Below are positions 32,559-43,742 of a stretch of DNA of 64,000 nt, one piece after another (positions within the stretch are counted from its first letter, which is position 1; every line of letters begins with the position of its first letter). Made by a program: the position numbers and the translations under genes. The DNA is from Salvator merianae. Lineage: Eukaryota; Chordata; Lepidosauria; Squamata; Teiidae. The stretch spans positions 2,830,899-2,894,898 of the forward strand of contig QVOM02000102.1 of the NCBI GenBank assembly GCA_003586115.2, read 5' to 3'. Under the pieces are notes generated by a model, which worked only from the letters and a program-made list of their open reading frames with translations, was not told where the DNA came from and searched no databases.

Positions 32559-33738
32559 GTTCCTGAAAGTAAGCATTTAAATGTTTTTTAACTTTTTTTT
32601 TTTCCATTTCTCTCTTCTGTTTTAAGACATCTATTTTAACAAAACAGATGCCTTAAGCAGAAAGTAGAGGTACAGGAGAAACTTTTTCATGCAGATGATC
32701 TGCATGAAGAACCTACAAGATTAAATCAAACTAATAAATTGTCAAGCATAGACTTCTGTCAAGCAGAATATTCTTGCTAATTGGAAACCAAGGTGTCTTA
32801 ATTAGTTATCTTGAAAATGCAATAAAAAAGGAACTCTGCACACTTTCATCCAGCATTGCGTAAGTACCTCATTACCCCAGGGCCAAGTACTTTAACCCAG
32901 CATGTGTTCTGCTATACCAGGAGACCCAATTCATTATATTTTATTAAACAAATTAGAAAGTTAGGCACTTGTATGAGTGATGATTTAATTTACATTTAAA
33001 ATTTTTGACCTTTTGTGTTGCATCCAAAAATATGGTTCAGAATTAGTATTTCATTGATTTGGTTATTAAAACCACCAACACACTACACACAACGTATCCT
33101 ACTCTAGTATGAGTAATTTTGTTGTCTGTTCCAAAAAAACAACACTGCTTAAGAGTAATCTGTGTTAAAGGAACAATGGACTTCATTGCAAATCCATGGA
33201 TTAAGAGCACTGCAACAAAACATCAACAATAAACTTCCCTTGATTTACATTGTGGTGGACTGGTCCTGTTAAAAATTAAATTGACTTGAATGCCATGCCA
33301 GAGCACTCAGATGTCATGGCTGAAACCTCCACTACATAGATGCCAATTCAAATGCCTCCATTCAGAATGAACATATGGCTGGCAATGCTGAGTACATTAA
33401 CCTCACACAGGATGCAAACCCCCCACACCCAGACAATAGGTTTTTTTGTTTGGTTGGTTTTCCACATTCTACAATATTAAGCATACTAATCCCAACGGTG
33501 AAACCATTGATGCCAGCATGTCCTCCTTACCTAATTCCTGCATACTATGGACAGGAGCTCAGTGTCAAAACATTTTCTCTCCTACTTTTGATACCTTTTC
33601 ACACAGGACATAGGTGCAAAGGAGTGGCTGGAAACCCCACTAAATGGGGTTCCCCATGGAATTGCCAAAGATGCTTTTTGGATACAGAGCAAACTGCTCC
33701 CAATTGTGTTTGGCTTCTCAGCTAAGGACAGCACAAAG
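32559..33738. other. Unassigned AT-rich stretch
   Basis: No recognisable repeat or gene. One 116-codon frame (33375-33725) has no domain signature. Confidence 0.4.
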
Positions 33739-34345
33739 AGCAGATGGAGCAATATTACCCAGGATCCCAAGGCCCTTGAATGCTGGACCACCAAAAGGAA
33801 GGGCTCTACCAAGGTACAGACACTCCTGGCCCATGAAAATGGACAGTTAATTCATATATACAATTGACATATAGGTTGCAGATTCTTTATTTGGACCAAA
33901 CTTGTGACATCTTCTGTTTCTCTGGTAAAGCAAAAAAGCTTGGGAAATCGTTTATAAAGGGCAAATGACTTACTCAGGGTAAATCATTTAAAGATTTGAT
34001 GAAAATATTTGGTAACCCAGACTAACCTATTGGTCCAGTCCACATCGGGAGAACTTCTCATTAAGAGTGTAAGCAGCAGCATTTAAGCTCATCAACAAAA
34101 GTGTAGTTGTTTTATCCCTTCTTCTGCATTTTACGTTTCAACAAACTGTACATGACCTGTCCTACACCCACGTTTGATTACCACACCTCTTTCCTAAAAG
34201 GACCAATAATTTTAAATTCCTGTTGCAAATGGATGTATCAAAAAGTCAGAGATTTAAACCACCTTTCATGCAATGACCTAACTTGCCCCTTCTTCACTTA
34301 GAAAAAGAGCATAAGAAGTTCAGTTTTTTTTGTTTTGCTTTACTT
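33739..34345 (+). mobile_element. LTR fragment (family A), U3 region
   Basis: GCAATATTACCCAGG, GACCACCAAAAGGAAGG, ACCAAGGTACAGACAC, AAATCATTTAAAGATTTGATG and CTTCTCATTAAGAGTGTAAG follow 54109-54530 in order and orientation. It fades out after a GAGCATAAGAAGTTCAG that matches the TATA region of the 951 copy. Confidence 0.6.
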
Positions 34346-34449
34346 TTTATTTTTTTGCATTAGGTATGAAAGTTTCCCCCACCACATCACATGATTGATA
34401 AGCTATCTTTGCACCTGAAGAAGTTCAGGATAGCTTATTTGTTTTATTT

Positions 34450-36064
34450 GAAAAAAAGAAAAAATGGGACTTCCGGGGAAGATGGTCGAATGTAGTTGCT
34501 GAGAAGATTTTTCCTCTGAGCAAACCTCAACGTGAGGAGACAGAGGGGGGAGTTCAAGCCCCCTCTGTCTGAAGATTTCATCTCCCTGAGTGACAGGGAG
34601 GCGGAGGGATTCCTCATTTGAGCTCCATCAAGTCTACCCCTAGTGGGGGCTGCGAGAGAGCCATGGCAATCTGCGTAAGGAGGAGATGAAGGAGCTGGGG
34701 GAATTTTGTCAACATTCCTGAGTCACGTTGTGTGTCGTCTTCAAGACTTTCATCTGCAGGACCGTAAGTTTGGCCAATCCCCTTTTTAATTAATGAAGAT
34801 TTTGAAACTAAGATACGCATTAAGAAGAGCAAAATAAAGAAAAAAGAAAAAAAAACCTCTACAATTGCAGTTTGGACAATGTATACTGAAAGTTTAAACA
34901 TCGTAATTCAGCAAGATGCTAAAGTATTTGCAAAGACTGTGAAGTTTTTTAGATAAATCATTTAAAGTTCTGTTCCTTGGACACGCTGGGGTTTTCAGTG
35001 CCTTATCAAAATACATTTGACCTAAGTAAATAAACAGAATGCACGGATATGGGAGTTCAGTTTAATTAAGACAAAAGAAGAAAATAAAAGAAAAAAGTGC
35101 CTTTATTAATTAAAGGGCTTCTTCAGAGAACCAAGTTTTTAAGACAGATAAAGAGAAGAAAACATGCAATTAGAAAGAAATGAACAGTGTGGCTGCCAGC
35201 CAGATTTACTTCTTTAAAAAATGGATGCTATTTTTCAAGAAATGCAGAGTTCTTTTGAGACTCAGAGACTGACTTTTGAGAGATTAAGACAGGACATTAA
35301 AACTGAAATAGGTGCTTTACGCACTGGACGTTATGAAACAAAGGATAAGGCTTTGAAATTGGATGATTTCAAGGCAGAAATTCCTCAGACAAAATTCACG
35401 ACTCAAGAAATACAGATTACGAGACAAGACGAGCTGTCTGTACCACTGATAACAGCTCAAGGTTATATTTTTTCATTGAAGGAAGCCTTGGGGAAAAAAA
35501 AAATTTTTTTTCAGGAGAGGAAGAAACACATGAGGTGCATAATAACGGAAACAAAGGCAGCAAAGAGTTACTGTGAATAAACAATATTTCTGGTGTAAAC
35601 AAAGAAAGGATTGGAGGAGGAGATGAAAGAAGAAAATAACAACAACAACAACTGAAGGAGTCAGAAGGGGGAATTTAAAAGTGGCAGACTAGAAGAATGG
35701 GCAGAAGCCAAATTATAGAAAGACTGATATGAGAAGAAGATTTTGAGAGATTGGACAAATATAATAAGTTACAGAAAAATAAGGCAGTGGATAGACTTTG
35801 GTGAAAACTGGAAACCCTCTATTGAACTTTTGCAAGATCTGGAAAGTGGACTTGGAAAGTGGATTGGGTTTGCTGGAGGAAAAGAATGAAGAGAAAAGAA
35901 GAAGAATGTTGGTGGAAGAAAAGAGCTGGGTGGTTGGGGGGTAAGAAATATAGAAGAAATCTGGGAATTAGTTAAAATGTTAGTTAAAAATGTTAGTTGA
36001 CAAATCATGAAATATTTAGTGTAGTTTTATATATCCTTAAAAAAGAAAAAAAGAAAAAAAAATG
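34450..36064 (+). mobile_element. L1-like short LINE copy with poly-A tail
   Basis: A leader starting GGGACTTCCGGGGAAGATGG (34467) has the AAGATGG style of L1 5' ends. It is followed by about 750 bases of UTR, a short frame at 35221-35580 and a tail of A-runs. Near-identical A-rich direct repeats flank it: GA7GA6TG at 34450-34466 and GA7GA9TG at 36045-36064, fitting target-primed insertion. No reverse transcriptase is present, so it is a non-autonomous or internally deleted derivative. Family assignment is tentative. Confidence 0.4.
35221..35580 (+). CDS. Short coiled-coil-like frame, possible ORF1 remnant
   Basis: A frame of 119 codons begins MDAIFQEMQSSFETQRLTF and continues FERLRQDIKTEIGALRTGR, with a heptad-like spacing suggesting a coiled coil, as in L1 ORF1 N-terminal halves. 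Later sequence contains a Lys- and Phe-rich run from an A8T8 tract. I cannot identify the RRM or CTD domains that a full L1 ORF1 would have. Confidence 0.3.
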   Translation: MDAIFQEMQSSFETQRLTFERLRQDIKTEIGALRTGRYETKDKALKLDDFKAEIPQTKFTTQEIQITRQDELSVPLITAQGYIFSLKEALGKKKIFFQERKKHMRCIITETKAAKSYCE

Positions 36065-36356
36065 CATATTGCTTCCTGTCAAAAATATAATATTGAAGCA
36101 GTTTACAAAACATTAAAGAAGAAACAATGCAAACAAGGATAAACTGAAACTTAAAATGCATTTAATTAAAACATCAAAAATAAACAACTATTGAATGAAT
36201 AAATGTTAAGCATCATAACCTGCTTTTGCATGCAGCAGAATATTGAGTACCAAATCCTGGAGACAAAAAGGAGATGCTGCCTAACAGGTTTTGCACAGGT
36301 TTTGGCAGCAGCAGTAGTTGATTCCCTTATGCTAAAAATGGAATGCTGTAGTAGAT
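36065..36356. other. Unassigned spacer
   Basis: AT-rich, no frame, no recognised repeat. Confidence 0.4.
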
Positions 36357-36359
36357 TTC

Positions 36360-36936
36360 AAGCCTTTTCGCACTGAGCTCCATAGTCCGTTCCCAGTAGT
36401 TGGCTTCAAACTGGAGAGATTGGAGAACGCTGGCTTCCCTTCGCACTCCCAGCCAGAGGAACGGACCCAAAGCCAACCAGCAGAGGGAACAGTGTGAATG
36501 GCAGCCACTAGTTCAGTACCACACTCCGTAACATCGAGCTCCGCTTTGTAACCAGAGGGCTCCTTACGGAGCCGGCTTCGTAACGGCAGCTAGGCTGCCA
36601 TGCCCAAAGGGCTATCGCAGGCACGAAGCAGCAGACCAGGCTACGGAGCAGCGGTCCGGGGTACGGAGCAGCGGACCACGCATGCGCAGCCATGCCAGCC
36701 ACACCCGGCCGCCATTTCAAACGCCGACGGGAGTGCGAAAGCACCGTGCCCGATCTTCACTCCATCGCGCAGGTCGGAATGAAGACAAGCTTTTACTTGT
36801 CTAGCCTCACCCAGGATCAGGTACAAATTGGGTACGATGTGGTTCGGATCGGGTGAGGCATACGCCCGCAGCAGTGCGAAAGCTCCGTTCCAGCGAACGG
36901 ACAAGAACGTTCCATGACCGTAGTGCGAAAAGGCCC
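36360..36936 (+). mobile_element. GGGCC-ended DNA transposon copy H5, GC-rich subfamily
   Basis: This 577-bp element has termini AAGCCTTTTCGCACTGAGC and AGTGCGAAAAGGCCC. Both flanks are TTC (36357-36359 and 36937-36939), a perfect 3-bp duplication. The interior is CpG-rich with repeated CGTAACG, GGTACGGAGCAGCGG and CCGTTCC motifs, in contrast with the AT-rich surroundings. No coding capacity. High CpG retention suggests it is the youngest member here. Confidence 0.7.
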
Positions 36937-36939
36937 TTC

Positions 36940-37691
36940 CTTTATACTGAGTTTGAGTGAGGGTTTTTTTCCCCCCATCATATTTATATTCACTTATTGA
37001 TAGGTGCCTTGAGTTTTTTGAAAAGGTAATCCCATATCTATCTGTTTTATATGTATAAACGTACACCAATAACAAATTATTAATTTATTTATATGAATAT
37101 TTGCCATAATTACAAAGGAATGATTAACAAAATCAAGTGAAAGTTAATTTCATGATGCATTATATTCTATAAATAAAATATTTCTCCGTAGTCAAAGTGA
37201 AACTGAAGCTGCACCCATGCAAACAGAAAAGGTCTTACAGAGAGAGTATCAAGTGTGTTGTGACCACATTTCATTACACCAGTCTAGTTCCTAGTTTGAT
37301 CCCAAGGGCAGAAACTGCTCCCAGGAGTGGTGTTTTCCAGAGCGAGTGTGGGGAAACACTACTCTGCAAAGTGAGTGACATACTGGCAGGATCTACAGAG
37401 TGCCATTTAGGAGCTCTGAATGCACCATGAGGGTGCAAGCATTCCGTTCCAGGAATAAATTAATGAATACTTTATTGCTCTAGCCATAACAAATGACACA
37501 TCAAATTAATTTCAAACATAACAAGTTATAATAAAACAAAAATAAGTGTAAGAGGTAAAAAAATAAAAAAAAAGTATAGGTTCAATTAATCAAATTTTGG
37601 TTAAAAAAAGTTGAAAGGTTACAGAAGGTTACAGGAGGAGCTCAAGACTTTCTAATTAGTGTTTTAAGTAGTGCTGAAAGCTTCTTTCTTT
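36940..37691. other. Unassigned
   Basis: AT-rich. A GAATACTTTATTGCTCTAGC motif near 37464 looks like an inverted retroelement end but cannot be named. No gene seen. Confidence 0.35.
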
Positions 37692-37857
37692 CATAAGAAC
37701 ATAAGAAGAGCCCTGCTGGATCAGGCCATGGCCCATCTACTCCAACATCCTGTTTCACACATTTGGGCATCTCAAACAGAAGACGATTTGTTTTGATTCC
37801 TTGCAAATGGCCTTTAAAGGCATCCTGCCTGCCTCTCCAACCTGAAGGCAGTGTCTA

Positions 37858-37858
<1 letters not shown>
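37692..37858 (-). mobile_element. CR1 3' end fragment, minus strand
   Basis: CATAAGAACATAAGAAGAGC, then GCTGGATCAGGCCATGGCCC and CTGTTTCACAC, are the reverse complement of the CR1 3' UTR. It ends by running straight into a TTTC microsatellite. Confidence 0.8.
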
Positions 37859-37914
<56 letters not shown>

Positions 37915-37917
37915 TCC
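37859..37917. repeat. (TTTC)n microsatellite
   Basis: About fourteen TTTC units abut the truncation point of the CR1 fragment. Confidence 0.95.
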
Positions 37918-40900
37918 CATAGAAATGCATTGTGGAAAGTACTTCTAATTGTTTCATCACTGAACAGTTGCAGTTATCTGTCAGATTTCAAATGTAATTG
38001 TACTCATTGCTATTTTTAAGTTCTTTCCATTTATGTGAAGTAAAGAATTACATAGTGCTGGAAGAAAAATGTTCTTCTAATTGAATCATTGCTTATAAGA
38101 CAAGACAGTGTGATTCATTTGATTCAGCACTGTGCACATTTCTCCTATAGTTTTCATTTGTTCCTTCACAAACAAAAGGAAAGAAAAGCAGGTCAAGGAT
38201 GGAATCTTTAACAAAATGAATGGAGTATCATAAAAGCAAGGCTATTTAGAAACTTCCAAGTTTCATTTTGTGTGGAGGGTAGCTTGCAAACAGAGCTCTG
38301 TAGTCAGGTTAGAAGTCATTGATCTATAAAACTGAGGATATAAGATATGGTTGCAGAAAAGAGATCTATACTTAAATCTTTTATTGGTTTCATTTGTATT
38401 TACATTTTTAAGTTTAATAGCAGACATTGGGATCCTAAACTTCATTGAGAATATGATTTATACAAATATGTTAACCTTTCAGAAATTTCTAAAATCTCTT
38501 TCAAACTCCACAAAACTTAAAGAGGGTGGGAGTGAGTTGGTGTGCAGTAGGAAACTAAGGCCAAGAAAAAATCAGCCAAATAAGTGTTGTTACAGACATT
38601 ATGCAAAGACAAGTTTGCAGCACAAGACATATACACATCCCATAGACCAGGTTATACAAGGCTGCATAGGAACCCAGACTGTAAAACACTATGGAGGGTA
38701 CCTGAGAAGAGTTTGCATCAAACAGTAAAAATGTTGTCATTTTGACTTAAAACAGCAACCACCTTCTCCTGGTGCTTCAGACTTCATCTGCAAAGTAGAA
38801 CAATACTCATATAACAAGGAAGCACTCAAAGACATCCAACAATAGACATGAAGTTACCTCATGTAAGAACCTTTGTCCAGTAATCAGCTAACCCTGGCAG
38901 CCTGATACATCTTCTTGATTAACTCAGGGACATCTTGCATGTATGTAAATACTCAGTAAATACTTACTTGGTACACACCCCTGGGGACAAATTTGAATTC
39001 TGGTCAATTGCCTCTTTTCATTCACAGGATCTTGCAAGTTAACATGAAACTCTGCTGTTTAGCAACAAATGTCAGCAACAAACCATAGGTGGGAGGATTT
39101 TGCTCCAGTACTTCTTTTTTTGCTTAAGTGAACTCCATCATTTGCACATACCTTGAGTTATCTGGAGGAGGGAGCTGACTCAGACACACCTTGGCCATAC
39201 TAGAAAGCCAAACAACTGACTACTTGTCAGCTCAGTTTGGAGGCTGTTCTTTAAGACCATTTTAATAGCTGTTTATGACCACAGGCCAGCAAGACAATCT
39301 GGACTGTGTGATTGCATAATCACCACAATTTGAAACAACAGGCTAGAGTGCCCTAGGAGGTGGAAATTCTGCAATACCATCAGGACAGTCTGTCCCCTGG
39401 CTCAGGGTATCAATAAGGGCTTCAAACTTTTTGAAGAACGGGACTAAGGGTGGCAATTCTTGGTCACCCCACAGTGACATATGAACATAGGGACTGTCAT
39501 CATCCAAATTGTAGTAAGCTATTTATTCCAGTGCCACATCCTTAATTGATATTACAGGAAAAGTATAATAACAATCATCATTCTGTGTGATGGGAAGGAA
39601 AGCCTTTAAAAAAACTATCCCTAAATCAGTCAAAAATCTGATTTCATTGCATCTTAAACTCAAACCAAAATATCTTTTCAAAAAAGGACTTGTTTTGAGT
39701 TTTTGGATACTTGAAACTGGGTATTTCATTGCAATGTTTTCTATTCCAACAGAACAGGACATTTTTGATTTCTGTGTCCAAGAAGAAGCCACCTTTTCCC
39801 ATGAAATATCTGTTATATAGTGAAATTTCTTTTTATCATAAAAAGAGGGGACAGTTCTACTCTTTCTGATAGTAAAAAAAGTTTGCGACTAATAGCATAT
39901 TACTGTTCAATGAAGTATTACTGCCACTTTCCTGAAGCAATCAGATCACTGCAGAAATGGGGTAAAAATTTCCCTAGATTTGATGCTGGGCGGGGAAAAT
40001 ATGGCAGTGAATTCTATTTTCTCAGCTTTTCTTTCATCCTGTTCTCTTATTTGCCCTCTTTTTTTTGTTATGCAACACTTCAGGAAAGTGCAAACTATCG
40101 ACAATATATACAGATGAAATTTTTTGAGCGCTCAACAGTTTAAAAAGTGATGAATGAAAGATGAGGAAAGATTCAGATGTCATTCTGGAGAATTCTTTAT
40201 GCAAAATAGGTAGAACTGTGTGATAGGAAGCAACATGTTTCCATTACACATGAATAGAACAGAGGGAAAAATTGAAAGTCACTTTGGGAGTTTTCTGTGC
40301 CTTGCTCTAGAGAGTTTTGTACTGTAAAAATTCCGATTAAATGCAGGATCAGCACAGCACCTTTATGGTACTTTCAATGTGCCGGGAAGATGCAATATCT
40401 GCTCCCTCATCTCACATTTGATGTGCAGAAAGAAGTAGGTGGCTGCAAGTTTTGCTACACTGTTTTATAAGCAGAGCTGTTTTAAAAGCACTATGAGCTC
40501 CTCTTGCCATGGCAGCCCTTCTGCCACTGCCACTGCTTCTTTCACCACTGCCACTGCTTGTGAGGATTTACTGGTCCCTTCTGGCCCTAGTATTTGAACA
40601 TGGGGACATTATCTGTGTTTGAAAAGCCCTGTGACATCAGAATGGAAGCTAGGGATTCCCTTGCTTAGATTCCGATGGTGAGGAGGGCGGGCCCCACCTC
40701 AGCCTGTCATGATCACAGCTAGACATGCCTTCACTCTGATGGTCATTGTACACTGAGAACTGTCTTGCCTCCACCTATGTTTGCCACACCTGGGAATATT
40801 CTCACTCTGATTGTGACAAAGGTTGGTGAGACAACCCTCTCCCTGCCTCTCATAATCAAAGCTGGGGTATCCCCAGCTTTGATCTCAACATGCAAGGCTG

Positions 40901-41149
40901 CTGACAGGCAGATGGCACACTACCATGTTAAAAATAGCTATTCTTACATAGGCCTTTTTTAAAAATAAATAAATTCAGAAGCGGGGAGATGAAACACTTA
41001 AAACACTCTGCCCCTTCCCTGCGCAGATCCTGCATAAGCTGCTTCCAATAGCATCAACTTACTCACACGGCTTCTTTAATGGGGATGGGAACCAAAAAAA
41101 AAATGTTGCCCCTTTTTTGCCTCCCATTAATGTTTTATTGGTAAGGTTT
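37918..41149. other. Unassigned non-coding stretch
   Basis: No long frames with domains. Short frames at 38351, 39523-39820 and 39820-40143 show no homology I recognise. Around 40500-40560 CTGCCACTGC units repeat loosely. A perfect hairpin lies at 40855-40883. Confidence 0.4.
40855..40883. repeat. Perfect 13-bp hairpin
   Basis: ATCAAAGCTGGGG and CCCCAGCTTTGAT flank TAT. No T-run or polyadenylation signal adjoins it, so no regulatory role is claimed. Confidence 0.9.
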
Positions 41150-41410
41150 TGTGGTTTAGGTAGTAGGCTGTTTGTGTTGGCCTTCAGATTTTAGAACAAC
41201 CTCCCAGTAGAAGTTTGCCAGATACCAATACTGTATGGTTTATTGTGCCTGGTTAAAACATCGCTCTTCACTCGTGCCTTCAATGGTTAGCTTCCCTGCA
41301 GTCCTGCCATGGTGGTGATGCAGAGAGGGCTGAATTTTATTATATATTTTAATTAAGTTTATTTTATAACTTTTATCTGTTTACTATTATAGCCCATCTT
41401 GGGCCCTAAT
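41150..41410 (+). mobile_element. L2-like LINE 3' end
   Basis: CAGATTTTAGAACAACCTCC, TTTGCCAGATACC, GGTTAGCTTCCCTGCAGTCC and the AT-rich end TATAGCCCATCTTGGGCCC match the 3' parts of the L2-like copies at 540-930 and 56050-56270. Confidence 0.55.
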
Positions 41411-41426
41411 AACCAACCTATTGTGG

Positions 41427-42060
41427 GGGCTTTCTGCACTGAAATCTGTGGTCCAAGCCATTGTGTCTGGACCAGCGAGGTCTGCTGGTTCAGACAACAG
41501 CCAGGCATGGTCTGGAACAGCACCATCTGCATAAGAACATAAGAGGAGCCCTGCTGGAGCAGTCTGTGGCCCTCTAGTCCAGCATCCTGTTTCACACAGT
41601 AGTCCACTAGATGCTTCTGGACATTCTCAAGCAGAAGAAAAAGGTAAAACCTTCACCTGCTCTCAAATTCCTGAAAATGGCCTTTAAAGATTTCCTGCCT
41701 GTCTCTCCAACCTTGAGTCAGTACCTAGGCATTCATTCTAGTAGCTATTGATGCACCTGGCCTCCATGAGTCTGTCTAATCCCATTTTGGTGGCATGCTT
41801 TGGCTTGGTGCACTGCTGAATTGAGTCCTCCAGTAGTCCAGAACATAGATTTGTGTCTTCTGAATGTTCCTGTGTTCTGGATTAGGCTGTCCTGATCCAC
41901 CAGTAGACTTCAATATCAAGGTGATTCAGATAAAGGACCCCTTCATCTGGATTATACTCTGCCCTGTGTGGATGGAGATTATCAGTGGTGGGCAGGGTCT
42001 CCTATATTCCATTTGTAATCTGCTTCTGGTACTGAACTAAGGGCCAGAGCAGAAAGGTCC
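41427..42060 (+). mobile_element. GGGCC-ended DNA transposon copy H9, interrupted
   Basis: Ends GGGCTTTCTGCACTG and CAGAGCAGAAAGGTCC form inverted termini of the same type as H6. The interior has GTCCAGAAC- and ATCTGGATTA-like motifs. A 255-bp CR1 end is inserted on the minus strand at 41530. Flanking triplets TGG and TTT do not match, so the duplication is lost or the edge is misplaced. Confidence 0.5.
41530..41784 (-). mobile_element. CR1 3' end inserted in H9
   Basis: The sequence from CATAAGAACATAAGAGGAGC to GAGTCTGTCTAATCCC is the reverse complement of the last part of CR1 (end of ORF2 and 3' UTR). Clean edges on both sides against H9 sequence show it is younger than H9. Confidence 0.8.
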
Positions 42061-42063
42061 TTT

Positions 42064-43544
42064 GGTTCCGTAGCTGATGCCTTCATAGGGAATTGGAGCA
42101 TTTTCCCTGTTCAGTACAGGTGGCAATTGTTACACTTAGGATTTCCCTGAAACACTGAACTCCATGCACATAATGGAAAGAAAGTATGTCTCAAAGAAGA
42201 ACTTTCCCCCCCATAACTATGCATAGGAGTAGGTTGCATGTTTGAAGAAGAGTTCTATACAGCTTGTAAGTCTGTTTCCAGAATTTTCAAGAGTGGCTTG
42301 TTAAATAAAAGATATCATTTTTTTGAGCATTCTATTCGTGCTTTTTGAAGGATCACATTTTTTCTAAATGAAGGTACAATGAATAAAGTATAACACTTTT
42401 CCCTGATATATTACTATATAAAAATCTAAATAAAAATATTTTTAATGCATAGAAGCAATTTAACTTTAGCAGAGCTCCAGTGGTGCACATCATTTTAGGA
42501 TGTATTAAGGGTCATGTTGATGTACTATCTGAGACAGCACTACAGGTTTTACAACTTCCTTGCTTTAAGATCAGGGCATTACTTCAAATTACTTTCTTAA
42601 CTGCATTGGGTTGCCTATAAATTCCCAAGACAGGGATAATAGAAAAGTTTTATAAAGTATATGAAGATCAAGTGTCACCAAAATGAAATTATTTTCTTTT
42701 AAGTTCTTGAGTGTGAAGATAGCATGCATTGGAGAAGACAAGCATATGAAAGAGATAATCAAGTTTGGCAAGAATTAGTTTTGTGTGACAGGTTTCCATC
42801 TGGAGGAGTTAAAATATTTCCTCTTCTTCATTTTACTTCTGAATACAGATGATACTCCAGACTAACACAACACTCCATGGAAATAAAGGACCTAGAAGCT
42901 ATCCAGAGCTGGAGAAAATTCCTCTGTTGATTTCAGCTAACCTCCTCTACTTATATATAAGTTGCACATTAATAAGACAAGATTAAGGTTGAGGGAGAAA
43001 TATGGATCAATCAGGATATCAGAAGAATTTGAGACTTTGAATTGGACAACCTCTTCAAGATTTGAGCTTGCATTTCCTATTCCAGATTTTTTCCAGCCTA
43101 CAGTCCTGTATTCACTACAGTATCTTTTAAGTAAATGTTGTGCAGTGGGGGTCCAGTGTTACATTTTGTTTCATATAGATTAAAATGTTGTCACAGACAA
43201 GTTGATGTTAAACTACATATCATCCCTTGGCCTTTTTCTTCAACTGTCTGTATGATTCTGCATTTTTGCTGTTGTCAACTTTGCCCGGATAAGGCACTAG
43301 AAACAACCTAATATGGTAACTCGGTCATTGTTCAGTACTTCTTAAATGAAGGTCTCCTATACCAAGTAACTTGTGGCAGTTTGTACTGCAACAAAGACGT
43401 ATGTCAGCATGGCATCTGTGTCATCATCTTCCTCTGGGCACAGCTAGTGACCTTATCTGTTAGTCTACCTCACGGACCCTGGATTCTCATGGTACCAGGA
43501 GATAGGAAATGTTGGGTGAATGCTTGATTGCTTTATGGAAAGTT
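42064..43544. other. Unassigned AT-rich stretch
   Basis: Nothing recognised. Only short frames. Confidence 0.4.
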
Positions 43545-43742
43545 CCAAGGTCATTGCTCAGAATTAAAGGGAGGAAACTGCCTGGAAAGCAGAGGGTTGC
43601 TGATTCAATCCCCAGCTTCTCTCCAGAAGTAGGTAATGACAAACCACTTCTGTATCTCTGCCAAGAAAACTGTGTGGAGGTGCCTATGCAGTCAAACAGG
43701 AGTCAATCACCACTGAGCGGTACCCAGCAACAACAACAAAGA
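43545..43742 (+). mobile_element. tRNA-derived SINE, Sauria-like
   Basis: GAAAGCAGAGGGTTGCTGAT then TCAATCCCCAGC resembles a pol III B box (GGTTCRANTCC) with an inserted tract. The body GTAGGTAATGACAAACCACT, CTGCCAAGAAAACTG and AGGAGTCAATCACCACTGAG, and the CAACAACAA tail, follow the Sauria SINE layout. The tail resembles BovB ends, the likely mobilising partner. Degenerate copy. Confidence 0.55.

Noticed and set aside
33375..33725. Possible host exon
   Set aside because: The frame has no conserved domain and overlaps the start of an LTR fragment on the right.
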